Shown piece by piece: positions 15,963-22,507 of a stretch of 27,354 bases of DNA (its first letter is position 1; every line of letters begins with the position of its first letter). The position numbers and the translations under genes were made by a program. The DNA comes from Ignavibacteriaceae bacterium. GTDB lineage: Bacteria > Bacteroidota > Ignavibacteria > Ignavibacteriales > Ignavibacteriaceae. Under the pieces are notes generated by a model. The model was not told the DNA's origin. It did not search any database and saw only the letters and a list, made by a program, of their open reading frames with translations. The stretch spans positions 1 through 27,354 of the forward strand of contig JARLHB010000467.1 in assembly GCA_031292465.1 (NCBI GenBank), read 5' to 3'.

Positions 15963-16141
15963 CCATAACTGTGATTGTTAAAAAGACAAAAACTCAGATA
16001 AATGAAAACTTATGGTGGATTTTCCCCCTAAAGGAAACTTCAGAATAAGCTAATAAATTTTAAATAATATATTATTTAAAGTCAACTAAAATAATGGAAT
16101 TAATATATTAATAATAATTATGTTACGGTAACATTGGTCAC
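15963..16141 (-). repeat. 179-bp promoter/leader module, copy 2
   Basis: Partner of 14315-14493, overall about 163 of 179 positions identical by hand alignment without gaps. It ends 10 bases before the ATG of the Asp-box cargo gene. On the minus strand it holds a palindromic TGTTAC-N-GTAACA (16121-16133), a sigma70-like promoter, and a leader hairpin CTGAAG-TTTC-CTTTAG (16028-16043) in which one pair is G-U instead of the G-C of copy 1. The other part of the gap 15953-16417 is described with the protease promoter. Confidence 0.85.
16057..16085 (-). promoter_or_regulatory. promoter of the Asp-box T9SS cargo gene
   Basis: On the minus strand TTGACT (16080-16085) and TAAAAT (16057-16062) are separated by exactly 17 bases, a good housekeeping-type promoter by the general bacterial consensus. 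A 13-bp palindrome TGTTAC-N-GTAACA lies about 36 bases upstream and could be an activator site. A transcript starting near 16050 would have a leader of about 98 bases with a hairpin near its 5' end. Confidence 0.55.
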
Positions 16142-16283
16142 GCTATTCTTGCTTCTAACATTCATGTAATTGTAATAATCAGGAGCATAATCTATTATCC
16201 TATTAAATTTACAGCTATGAAAAAAACATTTCTCCATTGTTAGCAAAAGTTATTTCCGGAAATTATTATAAAGCTATATTACC

Positions 16284-16350
16284 ATTTATACCATTAATCT
16301 GCCGATTTACACCATTAATCCTTGTGGAAAACAGAAAAAAAGATTATTCT
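16284..16350 (+). promoter_or_regulatory. direct-repeat operator and candidate promoter of the protease gene
   Basis: ATTTATACCATTAATC (16284-16299) and ATTTACACCATTAATC (16305-16320) form a 16-bp direct repeat at 21-bp period, two turns of the helix, with a single mismatch. Immediately downstream come TTGTGG (16322-16327) and TATTCT (16345-16350) with 17-base spacing, a weak -35/-10 pair. The placement would suit an activator that binds next to the -35 region. The coding start is 68 bases further on. Confidence 0.4.
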
Positions 16351-16417
16351 TATCAATAAGGTTTACAAAATATTGGAATTACGGTAAATCAAATACGACA
16401 AATACAGAGGTGGCAGT

Positions 16418-17464
16418 ATGGTTTCCTCGTCCTATGTTAAGATTGCAGCAGGGTTATTTGTTATTATAAACTTATCATGTTCGTCAGGTAATTATAAGGC
16501 AGTTACAGAACATGCAAATGATAAAAAATACGACAGCGAGTTCCCTTACCGCAACGGCTCACCCCAGCTTAGAGAAATCAGCGAAACTATTTACCGCATT
16601 AACAGTATTGCATTTTATCATGCATACATCTTTCCTGATGACCATAAAATAAAAGTAAAAGATATTGATGACGAGGTTATTAAAAGGCTTTCAATAAAAA
16701 ATACATATATGGACAAAACAAGTTCAGGCACCGGTACGGTTATTTATTCATCCAACGGTACTGTGGGAATGCTTACCTGTGCGCATGTTGTAGATTTTCC
16801 GGATACAATCGTTTCTTACTTTGCTAATGAAAAGGGAGTCTATACTGATAACGTTCAAAGCATTGCATTTAAAACAAGGCAGGTTATTTATGCCGCGGGA
16901 TTCCCGGAAGGGAGTGAGGTGAAGGAAATACTTTCCGACAAGTCAGTTGATGTTGCAATCCTCGGCAATAACTTCGGCCCCCGGTATGAAAGGTATTTCC
17001 ATTTATTTAGTTATCCTTTCGGCCACGCAGGCGAGCTTGATTGGGGAAATTTTGTATATTTTTTAAGCTTCCCTTTAAATTATAAAATGCTTTCCAGGGC
17101 TATTGTTAGCAATCCGAATTGTGATAAGTATAATTCTTTTTTTATTGACGGTGCCGTTAACAGGGGCAGCAGCGGGGGAATAGTGCTTGCCTTAAGAGAC
17201 GGCATACCTAATTTTGAGCTTGTGGGGATTATTAACTGGGTTCCTGAAGACAATGTAAATACACTTCAGCCGGCTCCTTTGGATGATCCTTATAAATACA
17301 ATCCGCTGGTTCCGTATAAAGGCGATAATTATGTTAAAGAAGAAAAATTTTTAAAATATGGAATGGCCAAGGTAATTTCAATTGAGTCTATCGTTGATTT
17401 CCTAAAACGGAATAAAAATATTTTTATTGATAAGGGATATTATTTTAGTATATATAATGAGTAA
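16418..17464 (+). CDS. exported trypsin-like serine protease, probable lipoprotein
   Basis: The protein has 348 residues. The hydrophobic N-terminus (residues 7-18) ends in NLSCSSG; Cys21 is a plausible lipid attachment site although Asn at -3 is not canonical. The trypsin-fold catalytic set is visible in order: His123 in LTCAHVV, Asp178 in DKSVDVAILG and Ser252 in NRGSSGG, with TGTVI before the His as in S1/HtrA-type peptidases. A C-terminal PDZ domain is absent, so it is not a classical DegP. The ATG has GAGGTGG 5 bases upstream. The gene is transcribed towards the histidine kinase gene and stands alone on the plus strand. A role in surface or periplasmic protein processing is inferred only from location and fold; substrate unknown. 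Confidence 0.85.
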   Translation: MVSSSYVKIAAGLFVIINLSCSSGNYKAVTEHANDKKYDSEFPYRNGSPQLREISETIYRINSIAFYHAYIFPDDHKIKVKDIDDEVIKRLSIKNTYMDKTSSGTGTVIYSSNGTVGMLTCAHVVDFPDTIVSYFANEKGVYTDNVQSIAFKTRQVIYAAGFPEGSEVKEILSDKSVDVAILGNNFGPRYERYFHLFSYPFGHAGELDWGNFVYFLSFPLNYKMLSRAIVSNPNCDKYNSFFIDGAVNRGSSGGIVLALRDGIPNFELVGIINWVPEDNVNTLQPAPLDDPYKYNPLVPYKGDNYVKEEKFLKYGMAKVISIESIVDFLKRNKNIFIDKGYYFSIYNE

Positions 17465-17506
17465 AATTATTAGCCGTTTAAACAGAATAGAAGCAAATTA
17501 TATTTG

Positions 17507-17526
17507 TATATGGTACTTACCATATA
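17507..17526. terminator. hairpin between convergent protease and histidine kinase genes
   Basis: A perfect 9-bp inverted repeat TATATGGTA / TACCATATA with a two-base loop. It lies 43 bases after the protease stop and 55 before the kinase stop. There is no T tract, so a termination role is only suggested by place. Confidence 0.35.
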
Positions 17527-17580
17527 GGGTAGCGGCTTTTCGGCCGGGGGGATATAATTGGGGATGGCCTATAACTCTAC

Positions 17581-19014
17581 TTATACGGCTTTCGGCAGAA
17601 GGATATAAAACTCTGTCGTTTCATTCGGAACGGACTTAGCGTAAATTTCAGCGCCGTGCCAGGTAACAATAGCTTTTACTACAGACAAACCGAGGCCTAC
17701 TCCGCCTGTTTTACGGTTCCTTGAAGATTCAACACTGTAAAAGCGGTCGAATATTTTGGGTATGGATTCCTGCGGGATACCTTCTCCCTTATTAATTACG
17801 CTTATCTTTATCTTGTTGGAATCGCATATTTCGCCCTTTACCGTAACTACATTATTTTCTTCACCGTATTTTATGGCATTATCAATAAGGTTGGACAACG
17901 CCTGCGTCATTAATTCCTTATCTATTTCTATACTGGAATTAGTGCCTGAATCTGCTACAAGGCTTATATTCTTTTCTGCGCCTAAGATTTTAAAACTATT
18001 CACGGTATTCTTCAGATATTCGTCCAGATTAATTTTTTCCTTCTTAATATCTATAAGGGAATGATCTATTTTGGAAATGAAGAAAAGGTTATCGATAATT
18101 TTTGTAAGCCTTAAAGTTTCTTCGTAATTGCTTCTTAATACTTCAACATATTCTTCCGGTAATTTAGGCGATTTTAAAGCAATTTCCGTTTCACCGCGTA
18201 ATATTGTTAAAGGCGTTTTTAGCTCATGAGCGGCAGAAATAGAAAACTGGTTCATATAATCAATTGATGTCTTTATCCTGCTAATCATTTCATTCATTTT
18301 CTTTACAAGCCTGCCGTACTCATCGCTGTATCTTTCGCCGCTTATTTTCTCATCAAGATTAGAGGCGGTTATTTCTTCCGTTTTTTTAATTATTGCATCT
18401 ATTCGTGATAATGATTTTGCAGAAATTAAAGCGCCGCCAAGTATTGAAATTAAGAAAAATATAGGCGCAAGAATAATAAAAATATGTGCAAGGCTGTTAA
18501 GCGTCTGGGCTATATGCGCTATAGGGAATGCAACCAGTATCTTATAATTATTTGCTTCAAGCTGAACGCATCTAATAGGTTTTTGCGAAAGAGTTGTATC
18601 CGTAATATAATACAGGCCTGCTGAAGTGCCGGGTTTGTTTTTGAATGAAAGTGTGTCGTCATTAAGATTAGCCGACTTAAATACAATCCGGCGTTTGAAA
18701 TTTATCTGAATATAGTTGTTACGCAGGTTAAAGGCCACTTCGTTATAAATAACATCCCAAACTAAATCTTCAGGGTCTGTATATATGGAGTCCGGGACGA
18801 AATGGTCTATGTCCATATGCTTTTCCATAACTAATCTTAGAATCCCTTTTGCCTGTGTCTTTAACGCAATATCCAGGTTATCCATAAGGGTATCATAAAG
18901 GGAAAGGTAAATGAAAATTCCGAGAAGTATCTCTAAAACTAAGAAAAGTGTGGAATACCAGATTGTTGTTTTGAATCTGGTTGAAGACAGGAAAAGTTTA
19001 AATTTCTGAAACAT
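17581..19014 (-). CDS. two-component sensor histidine kinase
   Basis: An inner-membrane kinase of 477 residues. TM1 is at about 18-40 and TM2 at about 174-198, framing a ~130-residue periplasmic sensor region without a recognised fold. A HAMP linker follows (~195-250). The phosphoacceptor His263 lies in ISAAHELKTPL, and the ATPase domain has the N box SNLIDNAIKYG, the G1 box NKGEGIP, the F box FDRFYSVESSRNR and the G2 box GGVGLGLSVVK. The layout is that of CusS/PcoS-type and other classical kinases; the stimulus cannot be read. The gene lies 32 bases downstream of the regulator gene on the same strand, so the two form an operon. By family rule it autophosphorylates on His263 and passes phosphate to Asp51 of the regulator. 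Confidence 0.93.
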   Translation of the reverse strand: MFQKFKLFLSSTRFKTTIWYSTLFLVLEILLGIFIYLSLYDTLMDNLDIALKTQAKGILRLVMEKHMDIDHFVPDSIYTDPEDLVWDVIYNEVAFNLRNNYIQINFKRRIVFKSANLNDDTLSFKNKPGTSAGLYYITDTTLSQKPIRCVQLEANNYKILVAFPIAHIAQTLNSLAHIFIILAPIFFLISILGGALISAKSLSRIDAIIKKTEEITASNLDEKISGERYSDEYGRLVKKMNEMISRIKTSIDYMNQFSISAAHELKTPLTILRGETEIALKSPKLPEEYVEVLRSNYEETLRLTKIIDNLFFISKIDHSLIDIKKEKINLDEYLKNTVNSFKILGAEKNISLVADSGTNSSIEIDKELMTQALSNLIDNAIKYGEENNVVTVKGEICDSNKIKISVINKGEGIPQESIPKIFDRFYSVESSRNRKTGGVGLGLSVVKAIVTWHGAEIYAKSVPNETTEFYILLPKAV

Positions 19015-19046
19015 AAAAATTTCAAGGACTAATTATCTTTTCAATT

Positions 19047-19721
19047 TCAATCATCGTCCTTAAGAACATACCCTATCCCGCGGATCGTATGAATTAACGG
19101 TTTTCCAAAATTGGTGTCTACTTTTGCACGAACTTTATTTATATATACATCAATTATATTGGTTTCAGTGTCAAAATGATAATCATACACATGTTCAATC
19201 AGTTTTGTTCTCGAAACCACTTTTTTCGAATTCCGCATCAGATATTCCAGGATAGAATATTCTTTAGGAGTCAAGATGATTTCTTGATTATTACGGAATA
19301 CTCTATGCGACTGAAGATCCAGAACCAAATCGCCGACAGTTAATTTTGAAGTTTTTGTACTTTCGTTTCTTCTTAAAAGAGCTCTTAAACGGGCAATCAA
19401 TTCTTCAAAAGCAAATGGTTTGGTCAAGTAATCATCTGCGCCGGCATCTAAGCCTTCAACTTTATCTTTAACGCTGTCTTTTACAGTCAGCATTAAAACC
19501 GGAGTTATAATTTCTCTTCTTCTAATTTCCTTAATAAGGGTTATCCCATCCATGTAGGGAAGCATGAGATCCATAATAATTATGTCGTACTCTTCGCTTG
19601 TAGCCAGTTTTAAGCCTTCCTTGCCGTCACAGGCAATATCTGCTACAAAGTACTCTTCTTCTAAACCCTTTTTTATAAAGGAAGCTACTTTTTTCTCGTC
19701 TTCAACAATTAAAATTCTCAT
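19047..19721 (-). CDS. OmpR/PhoB-family response regulator
   Basis: The protein has 224 residues. The receiver domain (1-~118) has the acidic pair Asp8/Glu9, phosphoacceptor Asp51 in IIIMDLMLPYMDG, Thr79 and Lys101 in DYLTKPF. The C-terminal winged helix (~127-222) has the family strings LTPKEYSILEYLMRNSKKVVSR and the TNIIDVYINKVRAKVD recognition helix, ending in IRGIGYVLKDDD. OmpR-type regulators bind direct repeats spaced 10-11 bp as head-to-tail dimers. It is followed by its kinase. Upstream is a terminator (19737-19767) and then the small basic exported protein, whose promoter carries 11-bp-spaced boxes suited to such a regulator. The gene has no good promoter of its own in the 16 bases before the terminator, so partial readthrough from the small gene may supply it. 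Confidence 0.95.
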   Translation of the reverse strand: MRILIVEDEKKVASFIKKGLEEEYFVADIACDGKEGLKLATSEEYDIIIMDLMLPYMDGITLIKEIRRREIITPVLMLTVKDSVKDKVEGLDAGADDYLTKPFAFEELIARLRALLRRNESTKTSKLTVGDLVLDLQSHRVFRNNQEIILTPKEYSILEYLMRNSKKVVSRTKLIEHVYDYHFDTETNIIDVYINKVRAKVDTNFGKPLIHTIRGIGYVLKDDD

Positions 19722-19736
19722 ACGAGAAATATAAAC

Positions 19737-19767
19737 AAAAAAGGAGAGTTAGAAAACTCTCCTTTTT
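19737..19767 (-). terminator. intrinsic terminator between small basic protein gene and response regulator
   Basis: On the minus strand a 13-bp stem (AAAAAGGAGAGTT and its complement, 19738-19767) with a TTCT loop runs into TTTTTTGTTT. It starts 26 bases after the stop of the small gene and ends 16 bases before the regulator start, so it may act as an attenuating terminator inside one transcription unit. Confidence 0.88.
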
Positions 19768-19792
19768 GTAATAGGACTAAAATGCCTATAAA

Positions 19793-20023
19793 TTATTTAG
19801 CTGTTTCTTCGGTCTTTGTTGTCTTTGCAGCTTTCTTGTGAGCTTTAACTGCTTTTTTAGCTGTCTTTGCTGTATCTGCTGTAGCAGCTTTCTTCTCAAC
19901 TTTTACAACTTTAGCTTTGTGTTTTGCTTTTGCTTTGGTAGTATCCTGTGCAAAAGATGAGCTGATTCCGAAAGTTAAAACAAATGCTAACATAACAAAT
20001 AATGATACAATACGAGACTTCAT
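19793..20023 (-). CDS. small Lys/Ala-rich exported protein, Asr (acid-shock)-like in composition
   Basis: The protein has 76 residues. A clear signal peptide (residues 1-25, MKSRIVSLFVMLAFVLTFG, ending SSSFA before QDT) targets it to the periplasm. The mature ~50 residues are almost only Lys, Ala, Thr, Val, His and Glu (KAKAKHKAKVV, KKAVKAHKKAAKTTK), highly basic and probably unstructured. E. coli Asr has the same build: a signal peptide and a Lys/His/Ala/Thr-rich tail, is acid-induced and depends on an OmpR-type system (RstAB, PhoBR). Homology cannot be claimed for such low-complexity sequence; the parallel is in composition, size and in having a regulator/kinase pair next door. AGAGGT lies 7 bases before the ATG. 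A terminator follows and an OmpR-type box array precedes it. Confidence 0.75.
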   Translation of the reverse strand: MKSRIVSLFVMLAFVLTFGISSSFAQDTTKAKAKHKAKVVKVEKKAATADTAKTAKKAVKAHKKAAKTTKTEETAK

Positions 20024-20086
20024 TATAATACCTCTAAAATTTATTAAAATATTTTAATTCCGTAAACTCACATTGAATTTACATAC

Positions 20087-20132
20087 CAAACTTAATCCTT
20101 TAGTATTAAGTAAAGCTTAAGATAACATTAAG
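20087..20132 (-). promoter_or_regulatory. OmpR-type box array and -7 element of the Asr-like gene
   Basis: Plus-strand hexamers ATTAAG (20105-20110), CTTAAG (20116-20121) and ATTAAG (20127-20132) recur at exactly 11 bp with 5-base spacers, the geometry of PhoB/OmpR-family sites. On the minus strand, 10 bases downstream of the last box, comes TAAGTTTG (20087-20094), a full match to the Bacteroidota TAnnTTTG -7 element. There is no TTG at the expected -33 place, where the boxes lie, as in activator-dependent pho-type promoters. The start codon is about 64 bases downstream. Confidence 0.6.
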
Positions 20133-20209
20133 AAAAATTAATCTTTCTTTAAATGTTGTATTGTGGCAAATTAAGCTGAAAACGGAGGTTTTTAAAGCTT
20201 TTCCGCGTT

Positions 20210-20260
20210 TTAAGACCGGAATAAAGATTCCGGGCCTTAATAATTACAAGTAATTATTAA
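20210..20260. other. pair of overlapping hairpins in intergenic region
   Basis: TTAAG-A-CCGGAAT / ATTCCGG-GC-CTTAA (20210-20240, AAAG loop) overlaps TTAATAATTAC / GTAATTATTAA (20237-20260, two-base loop) in four bases, so the two full stems exclude each other. They lie between the terminator at 20273 and the box array at 20105. The remainder of the gap 20024-20331 shows no open frame. Confidence 0.5.
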
Positions 20261-20272
20261 CCGAAATTATGC

Positions 20273-20300
20273 AAAAAAAAAGCGAATCAACGATTCGCTT
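20273..20300 (-). terminator. intrinsic terminator of the mtaB-DUF5683 unit
   Basis: Minus-strand stem AAGCGAATC / GATTCGCTT (20280-20300, three-base loop) followed by eight to nine T. It begins 31 bases after the stop at 20332. Confidence 0.92.
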
Positions 20301-20331
20301 TACAAAGTTGTTAGAAAAAGGCAGGGTGGCT

Positions 20332-21093
20332 CTAAAGTTCGGTCTGGAAGTTAAATAATAAACTTGACGGCAATGTTTGCTGATTGCTTACGCCGACTGA
20401 AACATTCCAGCTTACATTTGCAGCCTGGTTTTTATTGTAGGCAGTTACAAGCCTGGCGGCATTAATTGCACTTATTACCCGGTTTAATATCAGGGCCCCT
20501 ACTACAAATCTTAAATTATTATTTGCCTGTTCGCCTGAAACCCACATACCCCGGTAGTTCTTTCTGTCGGCAGTGGTCTGCCAGTTCCAGTAGCTTGTTT
20601 TCGTGTCAAGCATCTTATTAAAATCCTGCTGTAAAGACATGGCATCGTTATATTCGCTGATGTTTGTGTAATCACCAATTGTAGCGTAATAGTCGGAATT
20701 TTTATTGTTATTATTAACGCCTCCAACAGATGCAGCATAAGACTTGTAATTGTTTTTAAGCCAATTACTGTAAGAATTCATTCCAATGTAAACTCCCCAT
20801 AAAGCTCCTTCAGCTACCGTAAAGTATTTACCGCTGGAATAAGAGCCGGCGTAAAGTTCTCCCATGCCTGGCAGCAGGAATGAGTATAATATAGCTAAGC
20901 CGGTATTCTTCTTTGCAACAACAGCACTGTTAAAGTGCACATCGTTAAAATTCTTTTGTGCAGAGGTCTGTTTTATTGAATTTTGAAGTGCGAGGGTATT
21001 TAATTCCGTATTAGTCTGCGCAAATGAGCAGAATGATATAAAAATGACAAGCAGAATAATTTTTTTCATTTTTTTGACTACAATTTTAAGCAT
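20332..21093 (-). CDS. DUF5683-like exported/membrane protein
   Basis: The protein has 253 residues. A signal peptide or N-terminal membrane anchor (KKIILLVIFISFCSFAQ) is followed by a segment AILYSFLLPGMGELYAGSYSSGKYFTVAEGALWGVYIG, which has the LPGxGxxYxG core and following hydrophobic helix of DUF5683 proteins of Bacteroidota, whose function is unknown. A second hydrophobic stretch (LRFVVGALILNRVISAINAARLV, near 195-217) resembles the end of that domain. The Asn/Tyr-rich loop between is polar. The ATG used overlaps the mtaB stop as TAATG, which points to translational coupling; a second ATG at 21069 would give a more usual signal peptide start (MKKIILL). Both keep the protein intact. A strong terminator closes the unit. 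Confidence 0.75.
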   Translation of the reverse strand: MLKIVVKKMKKIILLVIFISFCSFAQTNTELNTLALQNSIKQTSAQKNFNDVHFNSAVVAKKNTGLAILYSFLLPGMGELYAGSYSSGKYFTVAEGALWGVYIGMNSYSNWLKNNYKSYAASVGGVNNNNKNSDYYATIGDYTNISEYNDAMSLQQDFNKMLDTKTSYWNWQTTADRKNYRGMWVSGEQANNNLRFVVGALILNRVISAINAARLVTAYNKNQAANVSWNVSVGVSNQQTLPSSLLFNFQTEL

Positions 21094-22418
21094 TAACTGG
21101 CTATTGATTCAATAGATTTTTTTATCCCTTTTAATTTCCCCGAACAAATGTTTTCATCAACGCCTTCAACCAGGATGTTGGAAAAATTGTTTACCATACC
21201 ACTGGTAAAAGTATGGCAGACTCTTACGTAATTTGATGAAAATCCTTTCACTATGCCGTTATCATCGGGTTCTTCGAATAAGACTTCAAGTTCTTTGCCT
21301 ATCATCCCGTTATAAAACTCATTTTTCTTCTTATCGCTAAGTATCCTTAGCATGTTATTCCTTTTTCTTCTTCCGGCTACATCAACCTGCCCGGGCATAG
21401 TGATTGCTTTAGTATCAGGGCGTTCAGAATATGTAAAAACATGAAGGTAAGATACAGGTAAATCTTTTAAAAAGTTATACGTCTGTAAAAAATGTTCTTC
21501 GGTTTCACCGGGGAAACCAACTATAACATCAACACCAATGCCTATGTCAGGGATTTTATTTTTCAGCTTATAAATTAATGATGAATAATAATCAGCTTTA
21601 TACCTGCGCTGCATCAGTTTTAATATATCAGGGCTGCCGCTTTGCAAAGGTATATGGAAATGCCTGCACATCTTTTCGCTGTCTGCGGTAAGGTTAATAA
21701 TATCATCAGAAAGCAGGTTCGGTTCAATCGAGCTTATGCGGATTCTGAAATCTCCCGGAACCTGCACCATTTTTAAAAGCACATTATAAAGATTAGTGGA
21801 AAATGCTTTGCCGTAATCTCCAACATTAACACCTGTAAGGATTATTTCTTTATAGCCGGCATCGACTAATTTTTTAAAATCACTTATCACTTCATCAGGG
21901 TTCATGCTTCTGCTTTTACCTCTTGCCATAGGTATTGTGCAGAATGAACATTTATAATCACAGCCGTCCTGAATCTTGAAAAATGCCCGTGTACGGGTAT
22001 CGGCATCAGTGGAATGCGCTGCTCCGAATTCATTTAGCTCCTGCAAAGGGGAGACATAAATGCAGGCAAGGCTTTTCTTCTGGAAATCTTCAATCAAAGA
22101 GAATAGCTTGAATTTCTCTATAGTGCCTAAGACGGCATCTACTCCATGTATCTTTGAAATTTCTTCAGGCCGAAGCTGGGCATAACAGCCTGTAACAGCC
22201 ACAAAGGCATCCGGATTTTGCCTTAATGCGCGGCGAACTAACTGTCTGCATTCTCTTTCGGCGTTTTCTGTTACGCTGCACGTATTAAAAATATAAACGT
22301 CGGCAGTTTCTTTAAAATCTACAATCTGGAATCCGTGATTTAAAAACTGATTGCCTATTGTGGAAGTTTCTGAAAAATTAAGTTTACATCCTAAAGTATG
22401 TAATGCAACTTTTGGCAT
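21093..22418 (-). CDS. mtaB: tRNA t6A37 methylthiotransferase MtaB
   Basis: The protein has 441 residues, the usual length. The N-terminal UPF0004 domain has Cys11 (HTLGCKLN, the MtaB-type form), Cys47 (NTCSVT) and Cys78 (TGCYAQ) for one Fe-S cluster. The radical SAM domain has Cys153-x3-Cys157-x2-Cys160 (GCDYKCSFC) for the second cluster and the following IPMARGKSRS. PLQSGSPDILKLMQRRY and GVDVIVGFPGETEEHF are further family strings, and the C-terminal ~60 residues match a TRAM RNA-binding region. It converts t6A at position 37 of ANN-decoding tRNAs to ms2t6A. The GCKLN motif separates it from MiaB and RimO. The gene is the first of a two-gene unit with the DUF5683-like gene, overlapping it by one base, and lies downstream of rpsA behind a terminator. 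Confidence 0.95.
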   Translation of the reverse strand: MPKVALHTLGCKLNFSETSTIGNQFLNHGFQIVDFKETADVYIFNTCSVTENAERECRQLVRRALRQNPDAFVAVTGCYAQLRPEEISKIHGVDAVLGTIEKFKLFSLIEDFQKKSLACIYVSPLQELNEFGAAHSTDADTRTRAFFKIQDGCDYKCSFCTIPMARGKSRSMNPDEVISDFKKLVDAGYKEIILTGVNVGDYGKAFSTNLYNVLLKMVQVPGDFRIRISSIEPNLLSDDIINLTADSEKMCRHFHIPLQSGSPDILKLMQRRYKADYYSSLIYKLKNKIPDIGIGVDVIVGFPGETEEHFLQTYNFLKDLPVSYLHVFTYSERPDTKAITMPGQVDVAGRRKRNNMLRILSDKKKNEFYNGMIGKELEVLFEEPDDNGIVKGFSSNYVRVCHTFTSGMVNNFSNILVEGVDENICSGKLKGIKKSIESIAS

Positions 22419-22451
22419 AAAGAGGACATTTTAGATATGAATATGATGTTT

Positions 22452-22486
22452 AAAAATTGAAGAGCGGGGGAGGTCCCTCGCTCTTC
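22452..22486 (-). terminator. intrinsic terminator of rpsA
   Basis: Minus-strand stem GAAGAGCG / CGCTCTTC (22459-22486) extended by GGG/CCC after one mismatch, followed by a short AATTTTTAAA tract. It starts 21 bases after the rpsA stop. Confidence 0.75.
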
Positions 22487-22507
22487 CGGATAATCTGCAA
22501 TTACAAA

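Noticed and set aside
17427..17639. Plus-strand 70-codon frame after the protease gene
   Set aside because: Starts inside the protease gene in another frame and runs into the kinase gene on the other strand; no recognisable protein.
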